64,000 nucleotides of DNA from Chitinophagales bacterium (GTDB lineage Bacteria > Bacteroidota > Bacteroidia > Chitinophagales > BACL12), in NCBI GenBank assembly GCA_020636645.1, contig JACJXO010000009.1, positions 1 through 64,000 on the forward strand, given 5' to 3'. The position numbers and the translations under genes are program-made. The notes under the pieces were generated by a model. It ran no database searches. It was not told where the DNA came from and worked only from the letters and a program-made list of their open reading frames with translations. The number at the start of each line of letters is the position of its first letter. The stretch's first letter is position 1. This document shows positions 34,874 through 44,938 of this stretch, piece by piece.

Positions 34874-37699
34874 TCAAAACCCAATACTCAACCCTGCCAT
34901 GAAATGCCGTTGCTCAAAATACCTGGCAGGATTATCAGGCGGACTGCCATAACTTCTCGGGTCTCGCGGATCGAGATAGGAGGGATCCCGCCACTCGCTG
35001 GGCACCGGATCGCCCACTTCCCAGGCACGACCGGTAACAGGATTCACAATGGCGGTATTATTGGTATTGAGCAGGTTGGTCACTTCAAAGGTAAATGCCA
35101 TCGTCATGCTTTTGACCGTCCACCACTTGCGGAAATTCATGTTGATCCAAAAGGCTCCTTCGCCCAACTCTGAAAAGCGCAGTTCCGGGTCACTTTCTAT
35201 CTCATAGATGGGTCTTCCACTCACGGGTTCATAACCTTCCAGCGTATATGGTGTATATCTCCGGCCTGTCCGGTAAATGGCTTCCGTATAAAGACTCATC
35301 TGGTTCAGCCATTTTTTTCCGAACAATCCGCTGGTGTCATTCTGTGAAAAGATGGCATATATTTTCGCATCGATGGGACTATCCCATGCAAGCGGGGTCT
35401 CCACACTGGTTACACTGTTACCTGTGGCCAGGATGTCTTTCAACACATCGCTGGCGCTGCTGCTCTGTCCTGTTGCCCGTGTATAGCTCAGGCTAAGATT
35501 TCCGGTGAACCATTTCCCTGCACGTTTGATATAGGATACTTCAATTCCCCTTACCCTGGCATAGTCGCTGTTGATTCGGATGGTGCGGCTTACTTCCCGA
35601 CCGGTTACGTCTTCAATGAGTATGGTACTCGAGGTGATGAAGTCATACTTGTCTTTCCAGAAGGCGGTCACGTTCAGTGCATCATTGCTGGTGATCTGAC
35701 TCTTCACACCCAGTTCATAGCTGATGTCCACCTCCGGGTTCAGGTCCGGATTGCCGATAAATCCCAGGGTACTCCTGTCGGCATAGTAGGGATCCAGTCC
35801 GGTATAAATGAAACTCGGGTGGGGCATGACGGTACTGTGTCCGTAGTTGAAGAACAACACCTGGTTTTCCCTGACGGGGAAGCTGGCGCTGAACTTGGGA
35901 AGCAGACGCATCTTGAACCGACGATCACCCAGTCCATAACTGTCAGCATAATAGGCTTCGCGGATGGCATCAGCAATGGGTGCATCGGGGTTGGCGACGG
36001 CTTCATCGACGAACTTACCGGGCATCCAGTATTCCAGTCGAAGTCCAGCTTCTGCTATCAGTCCGAGGTATTTCAGTTTATCACTGATGAACAGGCTTCC
36101 CATCAGCGGATTGACCTTCCACACATCACTCAGATCGCCCAGCCGGTAACTCTGGGTGAACTCACCGTTCGCCAGTTGTATCGGTGCGCCGATCCAGGGA
36201 CGGGTGATGTCTATCCACTGCATCTCCTGCGGTTTGATCTCGCCTCCAAAGTATAATCTGTTGCGGGTATCCTTGCTGTACACAGAGCCGGCTGCTTTGA
36301 CGGTATATTCGATCACATAATGATCATGCCAAAGGGTAGCGATACCGTCGTTGTTACTCAGACCAGGACCAGGCTGTACAAAGACCACTTCATCGTCGGG
36401 ATTGAAAATGGTTACAGGATATTCCACGATACTGCCCGGGTCGAATTCGGTGTCCACCACCTCCGGTCGCCAGTCGCGGCCATTGGCATCTGCTCTCAGT
36501 TTGACATACAATCGGGAGAAGGTCAGGTTGTAGCTGAAGGTATTGCTGACCGTATGGAACCAGCGCAGACTCTCCAGGTTGGTGTCGTGGGTATAAGTGT
36601 TGGCATTGTCCGGCTGAAGATCGAAATAGAACTGGTAACCGGGATTGAAAGTGATATCATTCCCTGTGATGCGCAGCATGTTGTAGTCCTGGTTGATGGT
36701 GATGGACTTCAGGTAGGTGAAGGCCAGTCGTTGCCTCGGATTGATATTGTAGTTCAGCTTGAGCATTCCTGCCCAGCGATTGTCCTGATAGGGACTCCAG
36801 CGGGTGTCGGGATAGAGCGAACTGACCACCTGGTCTGCCGGATTCTGTATATAGGTATCACTGAAGTTCAGTCGCAGGGTAGAGTAGTAGGTCAGTTTCT
36901 TTTTGAAGGCAAGCGGACCACCCAGGCCGAGTTCCATGACCTGTTGTTCCCAGTTGGAACGGGTATCTGCATTGAAACCGAAATTATCCCGCTTGTAGGT
37001 CGCATTGAATTCAAACTGGTCTTCTCCGGAACGGGTAGTGGTATTGACCACACCTGCAGTGGCATTACCGTACTCCACACCGGCGCCACCGGTTGTAACG
37101 TCCACCTTTTCAATGGCATTGCTACCTATATCAATACCGAATCCTGTGCCTGCAAGCGGGTCTCGGGCAGACACATCGTCGATATAGAATCCTGTTTCGT
37201 AGTTGCGGCCTCCTCTGATGTGAATGCCATCGGATGACTGAACCACGCCTGTCTGTGTGTTGAGCAGATTCTGGATCTGGCGGGTGGGTGCCATCTCGAT
37301 CTGTTCCTTGTTCATAGAGGATCCCGTGCTGGCATCTTCCACATCCACCAGGGGTTTTTCGCCGATGATGACCACCGCATCTTCGAAAATGACAGAGGTG
37401 GAATTAAGTGTTACATCCAGTTTCTTCTTTTCGCCTGCTGCGAATTTCTGTCCGGTGAACAGCAGCTGCTCATAGCCTATAAAGGAGATCTGGATATTGT
37501 ATTCGCCGGCGGGGATGCCATCTATGGAATACTTGCCGTCAAAATCAGTGGCCGCACCAAAGTTGGTACCTGTCAGAATGATGTTGACACCGGGTAGTAA
37601 TTCACCAGTTTCGCTATCACTGATCACACCAGACAGACTTGCTGTTTGTGCCCACAGGGATACAGGCAGCAGGAGGGCGATCAGGAGGCGGCATCTCAT
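34874..37699 (-). CDS. TonB-dependent outer-membrane receptor with carboxypeptidase-regulatory N-domain
   Basis: 941 aa. A signal peptide (LLIALLLPVSLWAQ) is followed by a CarboxypepD_reg-like beta-sandwich (LSGVISDSETGELLPGVNI), the plug domain (RQIQNLLNTQTGVVQSSDG, IHIRGGRNYE) and a 22-strand barrel ending in HFMAGLSIGF. The missing TonB-box details and lack of a SusD neighbour place it with general TonB receptors. The ATG at 37699 is chosen because it begins the signal peptide. kamA lies 111 bp upstream on the same strand. Confidence 0.92.
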   Translation of the reverse strand: MRCRLLIALLLPVSLWAQTASLSGVISDSETGELLPGVNIILTGTNFGAATDFDGKYSIDGIPAGEYNIQISFIGYEQLLFTGQKFAAGEKKKLDVTLNSTSVIFEDAVVIIGEKPLVDVEDASTGSSMNKEQIEMAPTRQIQNLLNTQTGVVQSSDGIHIRGGRNYETGFYIDDVSARDPLAGTGFGIDIGSNAIEKVDVTTGGAGVEYGNATAGVVNTTTRSGEDQFEFNATYKRDNFGFNADTRSNWEQQVMELGLGGPLAFKKKLTYYSTLRLNFSDTYIQNPADQVVSSLYPDTRWSPYQDNRWAGMLKLNYNINPRQRLAFTYLKSITINQDYNMLRITGNDITFNPGYQFYFDLQPDNANTYTHDTNLESLRWFHTVSNTFSYNLTFSRLYVKLRADANGRDWRPEVVDTEFDPGSIVEYPVTIFNPDDEVVFVQPGPGLSNNDGIATLWHDHYVIEYTVKAAGSVYSKDTRNRLYFGGEIKPQEMQWIDITRPWIGAPIQLANGEFTQSYRLGDLSDVWKVNPLMGSLFISDKLKYLGLIAEAGLRLEYWMPGKFVDEAVANPDAPIADAIREAYYADSYGLGDRRFKMRLLPKFSASFPVRENQVLFFNYGHSTVMPHPSFIYTGLDPYYADRSTLGFIGNPDLNPEVDISYELGVKSQITSNDALNVTAFWKDKYDFITSSTILIEDVTGREVSRTIRINSDYARVRGIEVSYIKRAGKWFTGNLSLSYTRATGQSSSASDVLKDILATGNSVTSVETPLAWDSPIDAKIYAIFSQNDTSGLFGKKWLNQMSLYTEAIYRTGRRYTPYTLEGYEPVSGRPIYEIESDPELRFSELGEGAFWINMNFRKWWTVKSMTMAFTFEVTNLLNTNNTAIVNPVTGRAWEVGDPVPSEWRDPSYLDPRDPRSYGSPPDNPARYFEQRHFMAGLSIGF

Positions 37700-37810
37700 C
37701 CCCGCAAATTTGCTGATAAAATGGGAATGAAACGGCCCGGATTGTCCACCTGCAGAAAAGAAAAAGGAATAGTTCACACTAATCCTTTTCTGTATTAACA
37801 ATGGCTTGAT

Positions 37811-39184
37811 CTATTCGAAATTGGCATGCTCACCCTGGTCCACTTTTTCGTGGTACATCTGTTCGAGCTCCTGTTCAAAAAAGAAGGTATCGCCAAATGC
37901 AGGTTTCAGGTCATTCATCCATTTCGCATTCGGGTCATATTTGGCAAAGAAAGGTCTGGCCACCCAGTCGGGATTGCGACCCTGTATCATGCGCAGGGTG
38001 ATCACTTTTTCCATTTTTCCGTTCAGGGGCATCTCATTCACTCCGAGCACCTGCACCTTTCCGGGCGTACAGCTCATGCTGGGACCACGCACTGTTCTGC
38101 AAACACCGCTTACCTGTTGGTAGGCCTTTCTGAAGATATGCCAGGCATCCACTATGGGCACTTCAAAATAGCGTTGTGCGCCGGTATCGCGGGCGATGAA
38201 CATGTAATAGGGGATCATATTCATGTTCACCTGCTTGCGCCACATCTCTGCCCAGATATCGGGGTCGGCATTGATGTTGTTGAGCAGGGGCGACTGGGTG
38301 CGTATCTGGGCACCGGTGGCACGGATCCTTTCCACTGCACGGGCCACTGCTTCGGTCTGCAGTTCCTGGGGATGGTTGAAGTGTGCCATGAAAGCCAGGT
38401 TGATACCCTTCTGCACGATGCGTTCGAACAGATCGATGAATTGATCGGCATCCTTATCGGTCAGAAACTTATAGGGCCAGTATGCCAGTGATTTCGTGCC
38501 TATGCGGATGGTCTGAATATTCGTCTTGTTGGTATCTGCCAGTATGGGTTCGATGAAACTGCTGAAGACCTTGTAGCTCATCACCATCGGATCACCTCCG
38601 GTAAAAAGCAGGTCGGTGGCTTCCTGGTGTTCTTCCAGGTACTGGATGAGCAGTTCCGTTTCCCGCATGGCGAATTTCAGCTCATCCATGCCAACGAATT
38701 GCGGCCATCGAAAACAGAAGGTGCAGTAAGAATGGCAGGTTTGTCCGCTGCTGGGGAAGAACAACACCGTTTGCCTGTACTTGTGCTGGATACCGGTCAG
38801 TTTGATATCGTCCAGCATAGGTACATTAAGTTCCATCTGTCCTGCCGGGTGCGGGTTCAGCTCCAGTCGGATCTCATTGGCCACCGCCTTGAGCTCCTGC
38901 TTGTCGGATGTTTTCCGCATGGCAGCAGCCATCTTATCAAAATGCGTTTTGCTCAGCATATCCTTCTGCGGGAAGGTGAGGCGGAACATGGCATCATGGC
39001 GGTAATCGGTCCAGTCGATGAGTTCATCGATGACGTAGTTGTTAACCTTGAAGGGCAGCACATGTCCTACCACTTCGATGTCGAATAATTCTTCTTCCGA
39101 AAGCAGTTTCATTTCAGGAATGGACCTGAAATTATGCAGGGAATAGGCTTTGTAGTTGATCTCGGGCATCACTTCCATACGCAA
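37811..39184 (-). CDS. kamA: KamA-family radical SAM aminomutase
   Basis: 457 aa radical SAM enzyme of the lysine 2,3-aminomutase group. Cys150, Cys154 and Cys157 (GQTCHSYCTFCFRW) bind the [4Fe-4S] cluster. TGGDPMVMS binds AdoMet. SMSCTPGKVQVLG contains the likely PLP lysine. Length and N-terminus (NYKAYSLHNFRSIP) differ from clostridial KamA, so the substrate (lysine, glutamate or another amino acid) is uncertain. It has a good promoter (-33 TTG at 39302-39304, -7 TACATTTG at 39274-39281). The initiator may also be the Met at residue 6. Confidence 0.85.
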   Translation of the reverse strand: MRMEVMPEINYKAYSLHNFRSIPEMKLLSEEELFDIEVVGHVLPFKVNNYVIDELIDWTDYRHDAMFRLTFPQKDMLSKTHFDKMAAAMRKTSDKQELKAVANEIRLELNPHPAGQMELNVPMLDDIKLTGIQHKYRQTVLFFPSSGQTCHSYCTFCFRWPQFVGMDELKFAMRETELLIQYLEEHQEATDLLFTGGDPMVMSYKVFSSFIEPILADTNKTNIQTIRIGTKSLAYWPYKFLTDKDADQFIDLFERIVQKGINLAFMAHFNHPQELQTEAVARAVERIRATGAQIRTQSPLLNNINADPDIWAEMWRKQVNMNMIPYYMFIARDTGAQRYFEVPIVDAWHIFRKAYQQVSGVCRTVRGPSMSCTPGKVQVLGVNEMPLNGKMEKVITLRMIQGRNPDWVARPFFAKYDPNAKWMNDLKPAFGDTFFFEQELEQMYHEKVDQGEHANFE

Positions 39185-39273
39185 CAGTTTAAGTAAAACA
39201 ATGGGGCAGCTGTTGGGCTCGAAAGTGTATGTATCGCAGGTGCGAGTAAGAACGGCCCGGTTTCAGCGGCAAG

Positions 39274-39304
39274 CAAATGTACGAAAAACAGGCCAGATTT
39301 GCAA
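39274..39304 (-). promoter_or_regulatory. promoter of kamA
   Basis: TTG (39302-39304), a 20-bp spacer and TACATTTG (39274-39281) on the minus strand match the Bacteroidota -33/-7 consensus. The 5' UTR would be about 80-85 nt. Confidence 0.65.
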
Positions 39305-39334
39305 TGGCACTATATGCAATAAGATAGGTGAATA

Positions 39335-42094
39335 TTAATTTACTATTATCTTCTTCACCCAGAACAGATCGTTGCGCTTTACGTACAGAATATATATTCC
39401 AACCGGAAGCTGGGTTGCTGGAATGAGCACCTGATCAGGTGCTGTTTGTATAGGCACAATGTTGATCGATCTGCCGTTCATGTCGAAAACAGATAATTCA
39501 TCCTTATTTATTTCACTCATCGTTACCATGACACCGTTGTCTGTACTGATGAATTGTAGTTCAGGTTGTCCAATGAATGATGCTGATACTACAGGGTCAT
39601 AGGTATACATCGGACTGAAATAGGTCAGGTATTGAGTTTCCTGTTCAGAACTAAATGGCATGATGGTCATTCTGTAATGACCGTTCACCGGATCGACCTC
39701 ATTTCCTTTTGTATCCAGCTTTTCCAGTGGCCAGAAAAAGTCATGTAAGGATGCACCAGACGGTGAGATTTCTTTATATCTGTCGTCACTCAATAAGGAT
39801 GCAGCCGATACATTGAATTCAATGAATTCGAGATCATCTTCATTTTCAACAGGAACAATATATACGCGGTATGCATCCATATACTGCTCATCTTCAAGAG
39901 GTATGAAACTTCCTTTCATGGCAATTTCACCATCTGTTGTAACTGATGTGTACAGATTCAGGAGATCTGGGAAGTCCGGGTTGTAAATAACTGTTTCACC
40001 AGTTGATGCCAGCGTACTGCAAAAAGGCAATTCTCTGTCAATCAACAGGTGTACATCATACGATGTGCCAGGGTATGTCTTTTCACCCAGATAATCCAGT
40101 TGGTTTGCCGCAAGGTTGAATTCGTGGTCAGGCGAAGAAGTAAGCTGTTCTGTTGTCAATGTTTTAGCTATGCTGAAATCAGGTATGATGGCATCGCTGG
40201 TCCTTGTCAGAAAAACATGATATGAAGCAACCTCACCGTTTCCACTCCAGTCTGCAATGCTGATATTGATATCATTTGTATTCCCTGTACCTCCAATGTC
40301 TGTTGCAGAAAGTGTTGCGACAGGAAATTCGTAGGTATGTTCAACCGGCCCGTAAACAGTTTGCTGCATGCTGATACAATCTACTGCAGGAACAGATGCG
40401 GAAACGAACTGATAACTCTTCGAATATTCAATACAGTCGCCGTTAAATGTGTACGGAATGCTGTCCGGGTAAAACCCTGACCATTCACCGCTTGCAATAT
40501 TGGCTACTATGTAGTTTCCGGATTCTAGATCCAGCACTTCATCATCGGTAAGCACATCATCGCCATATTCCTGAATATAGATACGTATCTCTTGTATCCA
40601 ATCCAACTCATCATCAACAGGTACGGTATACGTGATGTTGAACGGATCGATCTCCTGCGAATTTGAAGTAGCCACGAATTCCGACAAGGTGGCGGCCTCT
40701 CCGCCATAGATGATGCCATCCATTTGATGGAGACCTGTCGGAATGGTGTCAACAGAGGACATGGTTACAAGTATCAAAGAATACGATCCGGGCAGGAGTT
40801 CATCCCCATCGGTATCAAGGCTTCCAGGACTAAATGCCGCCTGGTGTTCAAATGATCCATCTGGTAAGATCTCCACATAGTATTCGGCAGGCAGCGCAAG
40901 AAGTTCATCCAGTGAAGGTGCACTGCCAGCTTTCGACAGGAATAGGCGATATGCTTCAACAAAAGATTCTTCTGTAGCTGATACAAAGCTGGCTTGAAGA
41001 TAGGGTGGCTCACAGGCATCCAGACCATCATTTACAGAAGTAATGGCTGCTAACATGGACAGACGTGATGGTTCCGAATATTCTGACAGCTGGTAGGCAA
41101 TTCCATCAGCAAATTCGTGCAGAATGACAAAACGGTATAATTTTCCCATGTCGATCAAGACACCATTAAGATCTAATGTCTCACCGGATAAGAAGGCTGA
41201 AATGGTATCACTACCCGGAAGAATGGAAATGCTGTATTCTTCGGGCTTGTCTTTGAATTCGCCGGGATTTCGCAATATGCCATCCTCTTCAGGCACCAGG
41301 AACAACCGATATCGGTCAATGAGATCTTCATGTGAAGCGGGATGAGCCGTAAGGCGGACATCTTCAGGCAGCCCAGAATCCCCCAGAATTTCTATATTCA
41401 GACTGTCTGCTATCTGAATGACGCCTACCTGATCCAGTCTTCCGGTAAGTAGTCCTTCTCCAGGAGAGATATTAAAAGCCGTCTGGTCGATCCGGACGCA
41501 TACACTGGCATCCAGGTCCCACCAACAGTCCAGCAGACTGAGCCTTGCCCATCCGTAGTGAATACCGTCAACCATTTCAAGTTGAAAAGGAAGATAGCCT
41601 GATAAAGGACCACCATGAATGAAGCAACCGGAGGAATCTCCGATACCCGGATCCCAGTCGGTGATCAAAAGAGGGTTATCCTCCCAATCCAGATCGCCGG
41701 GAATAGGGACGCTGTCTGCCTGTAAGACGAGCATATTTTCACCACCCCAATAGTTGGGTGCAGTAGAAAAGGATGTGGTACATATTTGAGTTTCAACGAA
41801 GGATCCTCCAATGATTACATTGGGATCAAACACTACTTCCGAATGCTCGTAGCTGTTGCAACCCCAGCAGGCAGAATACCAGTAGACATGAAAATCTATA
41901 TCATCAAAACCGTCCAGGTTTACATCGATCCCCACATCATTCTTCGGATCAATGTAGTATCCGTCCTTTGCAACCGAATCTTCAGTGAAGGTGTTGATCA
42001 GGATCTGCGCATCTGCCTCTTTTCCGGCCAGAAACGCCACAGCCATTCCACTCATGGCAGCAAGCTTCTTATACATGGGGTGCATGGGAGACAT
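39335..42094 (-). CDS. T9SS type A exported protein built of five copies of an unrecognised repeat (paralogue 1)
   Basis: 919 aa. It has a signal (AAMSGMAVAFLAGKEADAQ), a ~200-aa N-terminal domain with a Ca-binding-like DVNLDGFDD loop, five modules of ~105-120 aa, and a C-terminal sorting domain (VFDMNGRSINIVPI, LPVGIYILYVKR). Each module has a strand of the form Y[RH][LIV][FY][LI], a Y-x-x-I-x-P-[DS]-G segment, a loop of the form LDxxG and a closing Y-x-x-x-[IV] strand, suggesting an Fn3-like fold. The neighbour at 42114-44861 has the same layout. The 5' end and start region are almost identical between the two. Confidence 0.8.
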   Translation of the reverse strand: MSPMHPMYKKLAAMSGMAVAFLAGKEADAQILINTFTEDSVAKDGYYIDPKNDVGIDVNLDGFDDIDFHVYWYSACWGCNSYEHSEVVFDPNVIIGGSFVETQICTTSFSTAPNYWGGENMLVLQADSVPIPGDLDWEDNPLLITDWDPGIGDSSGCFIHGGPLSGYLPFQLEMVDGIHYGWARLSLLDCWWDLDASVCVRIDQTAFNISPGEGLLTGRLDQVGVIQIADSLNIEILGDSGLPEDVRLTAHPASHEDLIDRYRLFLVPEEDGILRNPGEFKDKPEEYSISILPGSDTISAFLSGETLDLNGVLIDMGKLYRFVILHEFADGIAYQLSEYSEPSRLSMLAAITSVNDGLDACEPPYLQASFVSATEESFVEAYRLFLSKAGSAPSLDELLALPAEYYVEILPDGSFEHQAAFSPGSLDTDGDELLPGSYSLILVTMSSVDTIPTGLHQMDGIIYGGEAATLSEFVATSNSQEIDPFNITYTVPVDDELDWIQEIRIYIQEYGDDVLTDDEVLDLESGNYIVANIASGEWSGFYPDSIPYTFNGDCIEYSKSYQFVSASVPAVDCISMQQTVYGPVEHTYEFPVATLSATDIGGTGNTNDINISIADWSGNGEVASYHVFLTRTSDAIIPDFSIAKTLTTEQLTSSPDHEFNLAANQLDYLGEKTYPGTSYDVHLLIDRELPFCSTLASTGETVIYNPDFPDLLNLYTSVTTDGEIAMKGSFIPLEDEQYMDAYRVYIVPVENEDDLEFIEFNVSAASLLSDDRYKEISPSGASLHDFFWPLEKLDTKGNEVDPVNGHYRMTIMPFSSEQETQYLTYFSPMYTYDPVVSASFIGQPELQFISTDNGVMVTMSEINKDELSVFDMNGRSINIVPIQTAPDQVLIPATQLPVGIYILYVKRNDLFWVKKIIVN

Positions 42095-42113
42095 GCGATA
42101 AAATTAATACATA

Positions 42114-44861
42114 TCAGGGAATGACCACTTTGCACACATAGGTCGAGCCATCTCTGTGCAACTCCACCAGGTAAACTCCGGCAGGAATTTGGCCTAATTC
42201 AATTCGGTATTCATCTGCGTTTTGCCTGAAACTCACAGAAATTTCGCGATTGGCCATATCACGGAAAATGATCCTGTCATTTGCGTGCGGTATCAAGCCG
42301 TGGAGGACGAGGTTTTTCTGATCAATAAAAGCAGACAGGCGTGTATCGGGTGCTTCTCCTTTAATGCCTGTTATGGTCAATAAATTGCTGTACGGAGACA
42401 AGAAATACTCTTCCATACTTCCATCATAGGCTATGACAGTAGCCACATAATCAGCACCATTTTCAATCTCATTTCCATGAAAATCTTTCAAACCAAAATA
42501 TGCGTTAGCCTGCACAAGAGTTTCACCAGTTGGCGCAGAAATATAGTATTCTTCACTAAGCCAACTGGCAGTTTCTGCATCAAATGAGGCGGTATCGGCT
42601 ACAGGAACTAAAAATATCCGGTATTCATCCAGGGTGCTCTCGTAGGCAAGGGGAGTAAAGCTTACCTGTACATCGGTTATGTTGTCGCTTATTCCTGGAT
42701 CAGACAATGCAACATCTTCAACCAATGCCGGATCGAAACTAACCGAGCTGAAAGCATCTGATAGTGTTGATTCATATCCGGGAAGTCCTTTTGATAATAC
42801 ATAAACACGATAAGACACATCGGGTGTTACCGGGTGATGCTGATAATCCAACAAAAAATCCGGGAGGGAAATTGTACTGGAAGTTCCGGCCAGATCTACA
42901 ACCTTATATTGATCAGGTGACATGGCATCAGCTTCTTCCAGATTGATACCTGCAAAGACTGCATTGTATAAAAAGACCTGATATTCGGCAATATGCAGAT
43001 CATCGGTTCCGTGATCAAAAGAGACATTGATATCCATCGGGACTCCTGTTTCGCCGTCGTCAAAAGCGCTGGTGATCATTGCCTGCGACGCAGGATTCCT
43101 GAAGGAGAACACCGGAGAAACTTCAGATGTGGAATATGTACAGTCCATTCCTGAACTAAAAGAAACCACCTCCAGGTAGTAGTCAGTATCGTCGGCAAGT
43201 GGTGTTCCATCCCAGGTCAGGTCATATGTCAGTGTGCCGGAGCTGCTGTCATCTGAAACAGATACATTTTTATAGGTTCCAACAGGTGCTGAGGTCAAAT
43301 CTCCTAAAGTGGGGATAGGACCGGATTCAGCTACCAAAAAAATTCTGTATTTGCTTATACCAGCCTCTGATTCAGGGTGGTTGAAGGAATAGTAGATGTC
43401 GGACGCAAGTCCTGATCTGCCAATATCATCTGCAACAATGTCAGAAACAGCATGCGTTTGATGTCCCAGAACAATATCTTCCAATATGGAATAGTTTGGC
43501 TCAGCAAAACCAGCAACAGGCACACTTACCAAATAGGTGTTGTAGAGGGTGTCTGAGGCTAATTCGATCCCTTCCAAGTCGCCGGTACCATCCGGCAAAA
43601 GCACAGTGTACATGGAAGATCCGTCTGGTACAATGGAGATATAATCATCCGCTGGTATGTCCAGCAGTTCTTCTACAGTTGGGAAGACAGGCTCACCTCC
43701 AACCTCTGCCGATTTACCCAGCATGATCCTGTATTCTGAAATACCGATCTCGTTTTCTGCGGCATCAAATGATACAGAAAGGTTGTAAACACCGTCAGGC
43801 TCACAGTCAAAATCGACGTGCGCATTGGATGCAGCATAAACTGTTGATGTAAACCTGAAAGCAGGTGAATAATCAGACAGGAAATGTGGTGCTCCGTCTG
43901 TGTGCAGATGAAGGATTACGAATCTGTAATCGGTATCGGGTAGCATCAGGTCTCCATTGATATCAACCTGATCCTCAGAAAGTGGAATGTAGAGATCCAG
44001 CCCATTGGGTATCCATTCTGTATAGAGAGAAGCATCCAGGCTGAGCAACATGTCTGTTGTGTAGGAATACGTTTCGCTAAATGGCAATATGAATATCCTG
44101 TATCTGTTGATCAATTCTTCATTTGTGCAACGGTCTGCAAGCAACACCAGATCAGTAGGAATTCCATCCAGAGAAACCAGCTCATGATCCAGGGAACGAG
44201 CTGGTTCAAATGCATCGGACAAATACTCAAGACCAGTATTCAGAGATTCATCTGTACCGGTTTGATAAGCTGTTTCCAGCAGTTGGATGTAACCATGGCC
44301 TTCAATGCCACCTCCAAGAGAAGCGATCAGGCGCACCCAACCATAATGCATACCATCTGGTTTTATAAGCTGAACCGGTACGTAACCATCACCAGTCATG
44401 CCGTTGGAGCAAAATGCTCCGTAAGAAGAGGAAGCAGCATAGAAAAGATCAGACGGATTCTCACTCCAGTTCAGTGAGCCGGGAATTGGAAAGCCTTCCA
44501 TCAGATTGGCCACACCATAGAAGGAATCTTCATACTCTGTCCACGAAAACATGACGCAGGTATCTGCTGGAACTAATGCCCCTCCAATTATGGTCTCTTC
44601 AGTAGGTTCGATCCAAAAGTTCCAGGACTCTCCACAAACATAACACCAGGACCAGTAAGACCCATAATAATACAGATCGGTCAAACCATCCATATCCACA
44701 TCAACCGGGATCACAGGATCGTCTCCATCCAGTTCTACTTCAGTATCCGGGATTATGTCATGAAATAAGACCTGTCCTGCAGCTGTTTGGACAGAAAGAA
44801 ATCCCACAGCCATTCCACTCATGGCAGCCAGCTTCTTATACATGGGGTGCATGGGAGACAC
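42114..44861 (-). CDS. T9SS type A exported protein built of five copies of an unrecognised repeat (paralogue 2)
   Basis: 915 aa and tandem paralogue of the preceding gene, with the same N-terminal start (MSPMHPMYKKLAAMSGMAV), a Ca-binding-like DVDMDGLTD loop, a Cys-containing SWCYVCGESW segment, five ~110-aa repeats with the RYRIFI and EYRIFLVP core strand, and the sorting domain at the end (IPAGVYLVELHRDG). The body differs strongly from paralogue 1 while the first ~20 codons and the nucleotides around the start stay nearly identical. Promoter: TAGATTTG at 44888-44895, TTTG at 44919-44922. Confidence 0.8.
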   Translation of the reverse strand: MSPMHPMYKKLAAMSGMAVGFLSVQTAAGQVLFHDIIPDTEVELDGDDPVIPVDVDMDGLTDLYYYGSYWSWCYVCGESWNFWIEPTEETIIGGALVPADTCVMFSWTEYEDSFYGVANLMEGFPIPGSLNWSENPSDLFYAASSSYGAFCSNGMTGDGYVPVQLIKPDGMHYGWVRLIASLGGGIEGHGYIQLLETAYQTGTDESLNTGLEYLSDAFEPARSLDHELVSLDGIPTDLVLLADRCTNEELINRYRIFILPFSETYSYTTDMLLSLDASLYTEWIPNGLDLYIPLSEDQVDINGDLMLPDTDYRFVILHLHTDGAPHFLSDYSPAFRFTSTVYAASNAHVDFDCEPDGVYNLSVSFDAAENEIGISEYRIMLGKSAEVGGEPVFPTVEELLDIPADDYISIVPDGSSMYTVLLPDGTGDLEGIELASDTLYNTYLVSVPVAGFAEPNYSILEDIVLGHQTHAVSDIVADDIGRSGLASDIYYSFNHPESEAGISKYRIFLVAESGPIPTLGDLTSAPVGTYKNVSVSDDSSSGTLTYDLTWDGTPLADDTDYYLEVVSFSSGMDCTYSTSEVSPVFSFRNPASQAMITSAFDDGETGVPMDINVSFDHGTDDLHIAEYQVFLYNAVFAGINLEEADAMSPDQYKVVDLAGTSSTISLPDFLLDYQHHPVTPDVSYRVYVLSKGLPGYESTLSDAFSSVSFDPALVEDVALSDPGISDNITDVQVSFTPLAYESTLDEYRIFLVPVADTASFDAETASWLSEEYYISAPTGETLVQANAYFGLKDFHGNEIENGADYVATVIAYDGSMEEYFLSPYSNLLTITGIKGEAPDTRLSAFIDQKNLVLHGLIPHANDRIIFRDMANREISVSFRQNADEYRIELGQIPAGVYLVELHRDGSTYVCKVVIP

Positions 44862-44887
44862 AGGCCTGATTTTTGGAGTTATGCATT

Positions 44888-44922
44888 CAAATCTATGAAT
44901 TTAACAGGATTTAGACGCCAAA
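44888..44922 (-). promoter_or_regulatory. promoter of paralogue 2
   Basis: TTTG (44919-44922), a 23-bp spacer and TAGATTTG (44888-44895) on the minus strand. It overlaps the start region of the divergent DPP IV gene. Confidence 0.55.
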
Positions 44923-44938
44923 TGCTGAACTTTACCTC

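Noticed and set aside
36320..37237. 305-codon plus-strand frame
   Set aside because: Antisense of the TonB receptor; composition (Val/Ile/Gly rich) is typical of shadows of such genes.
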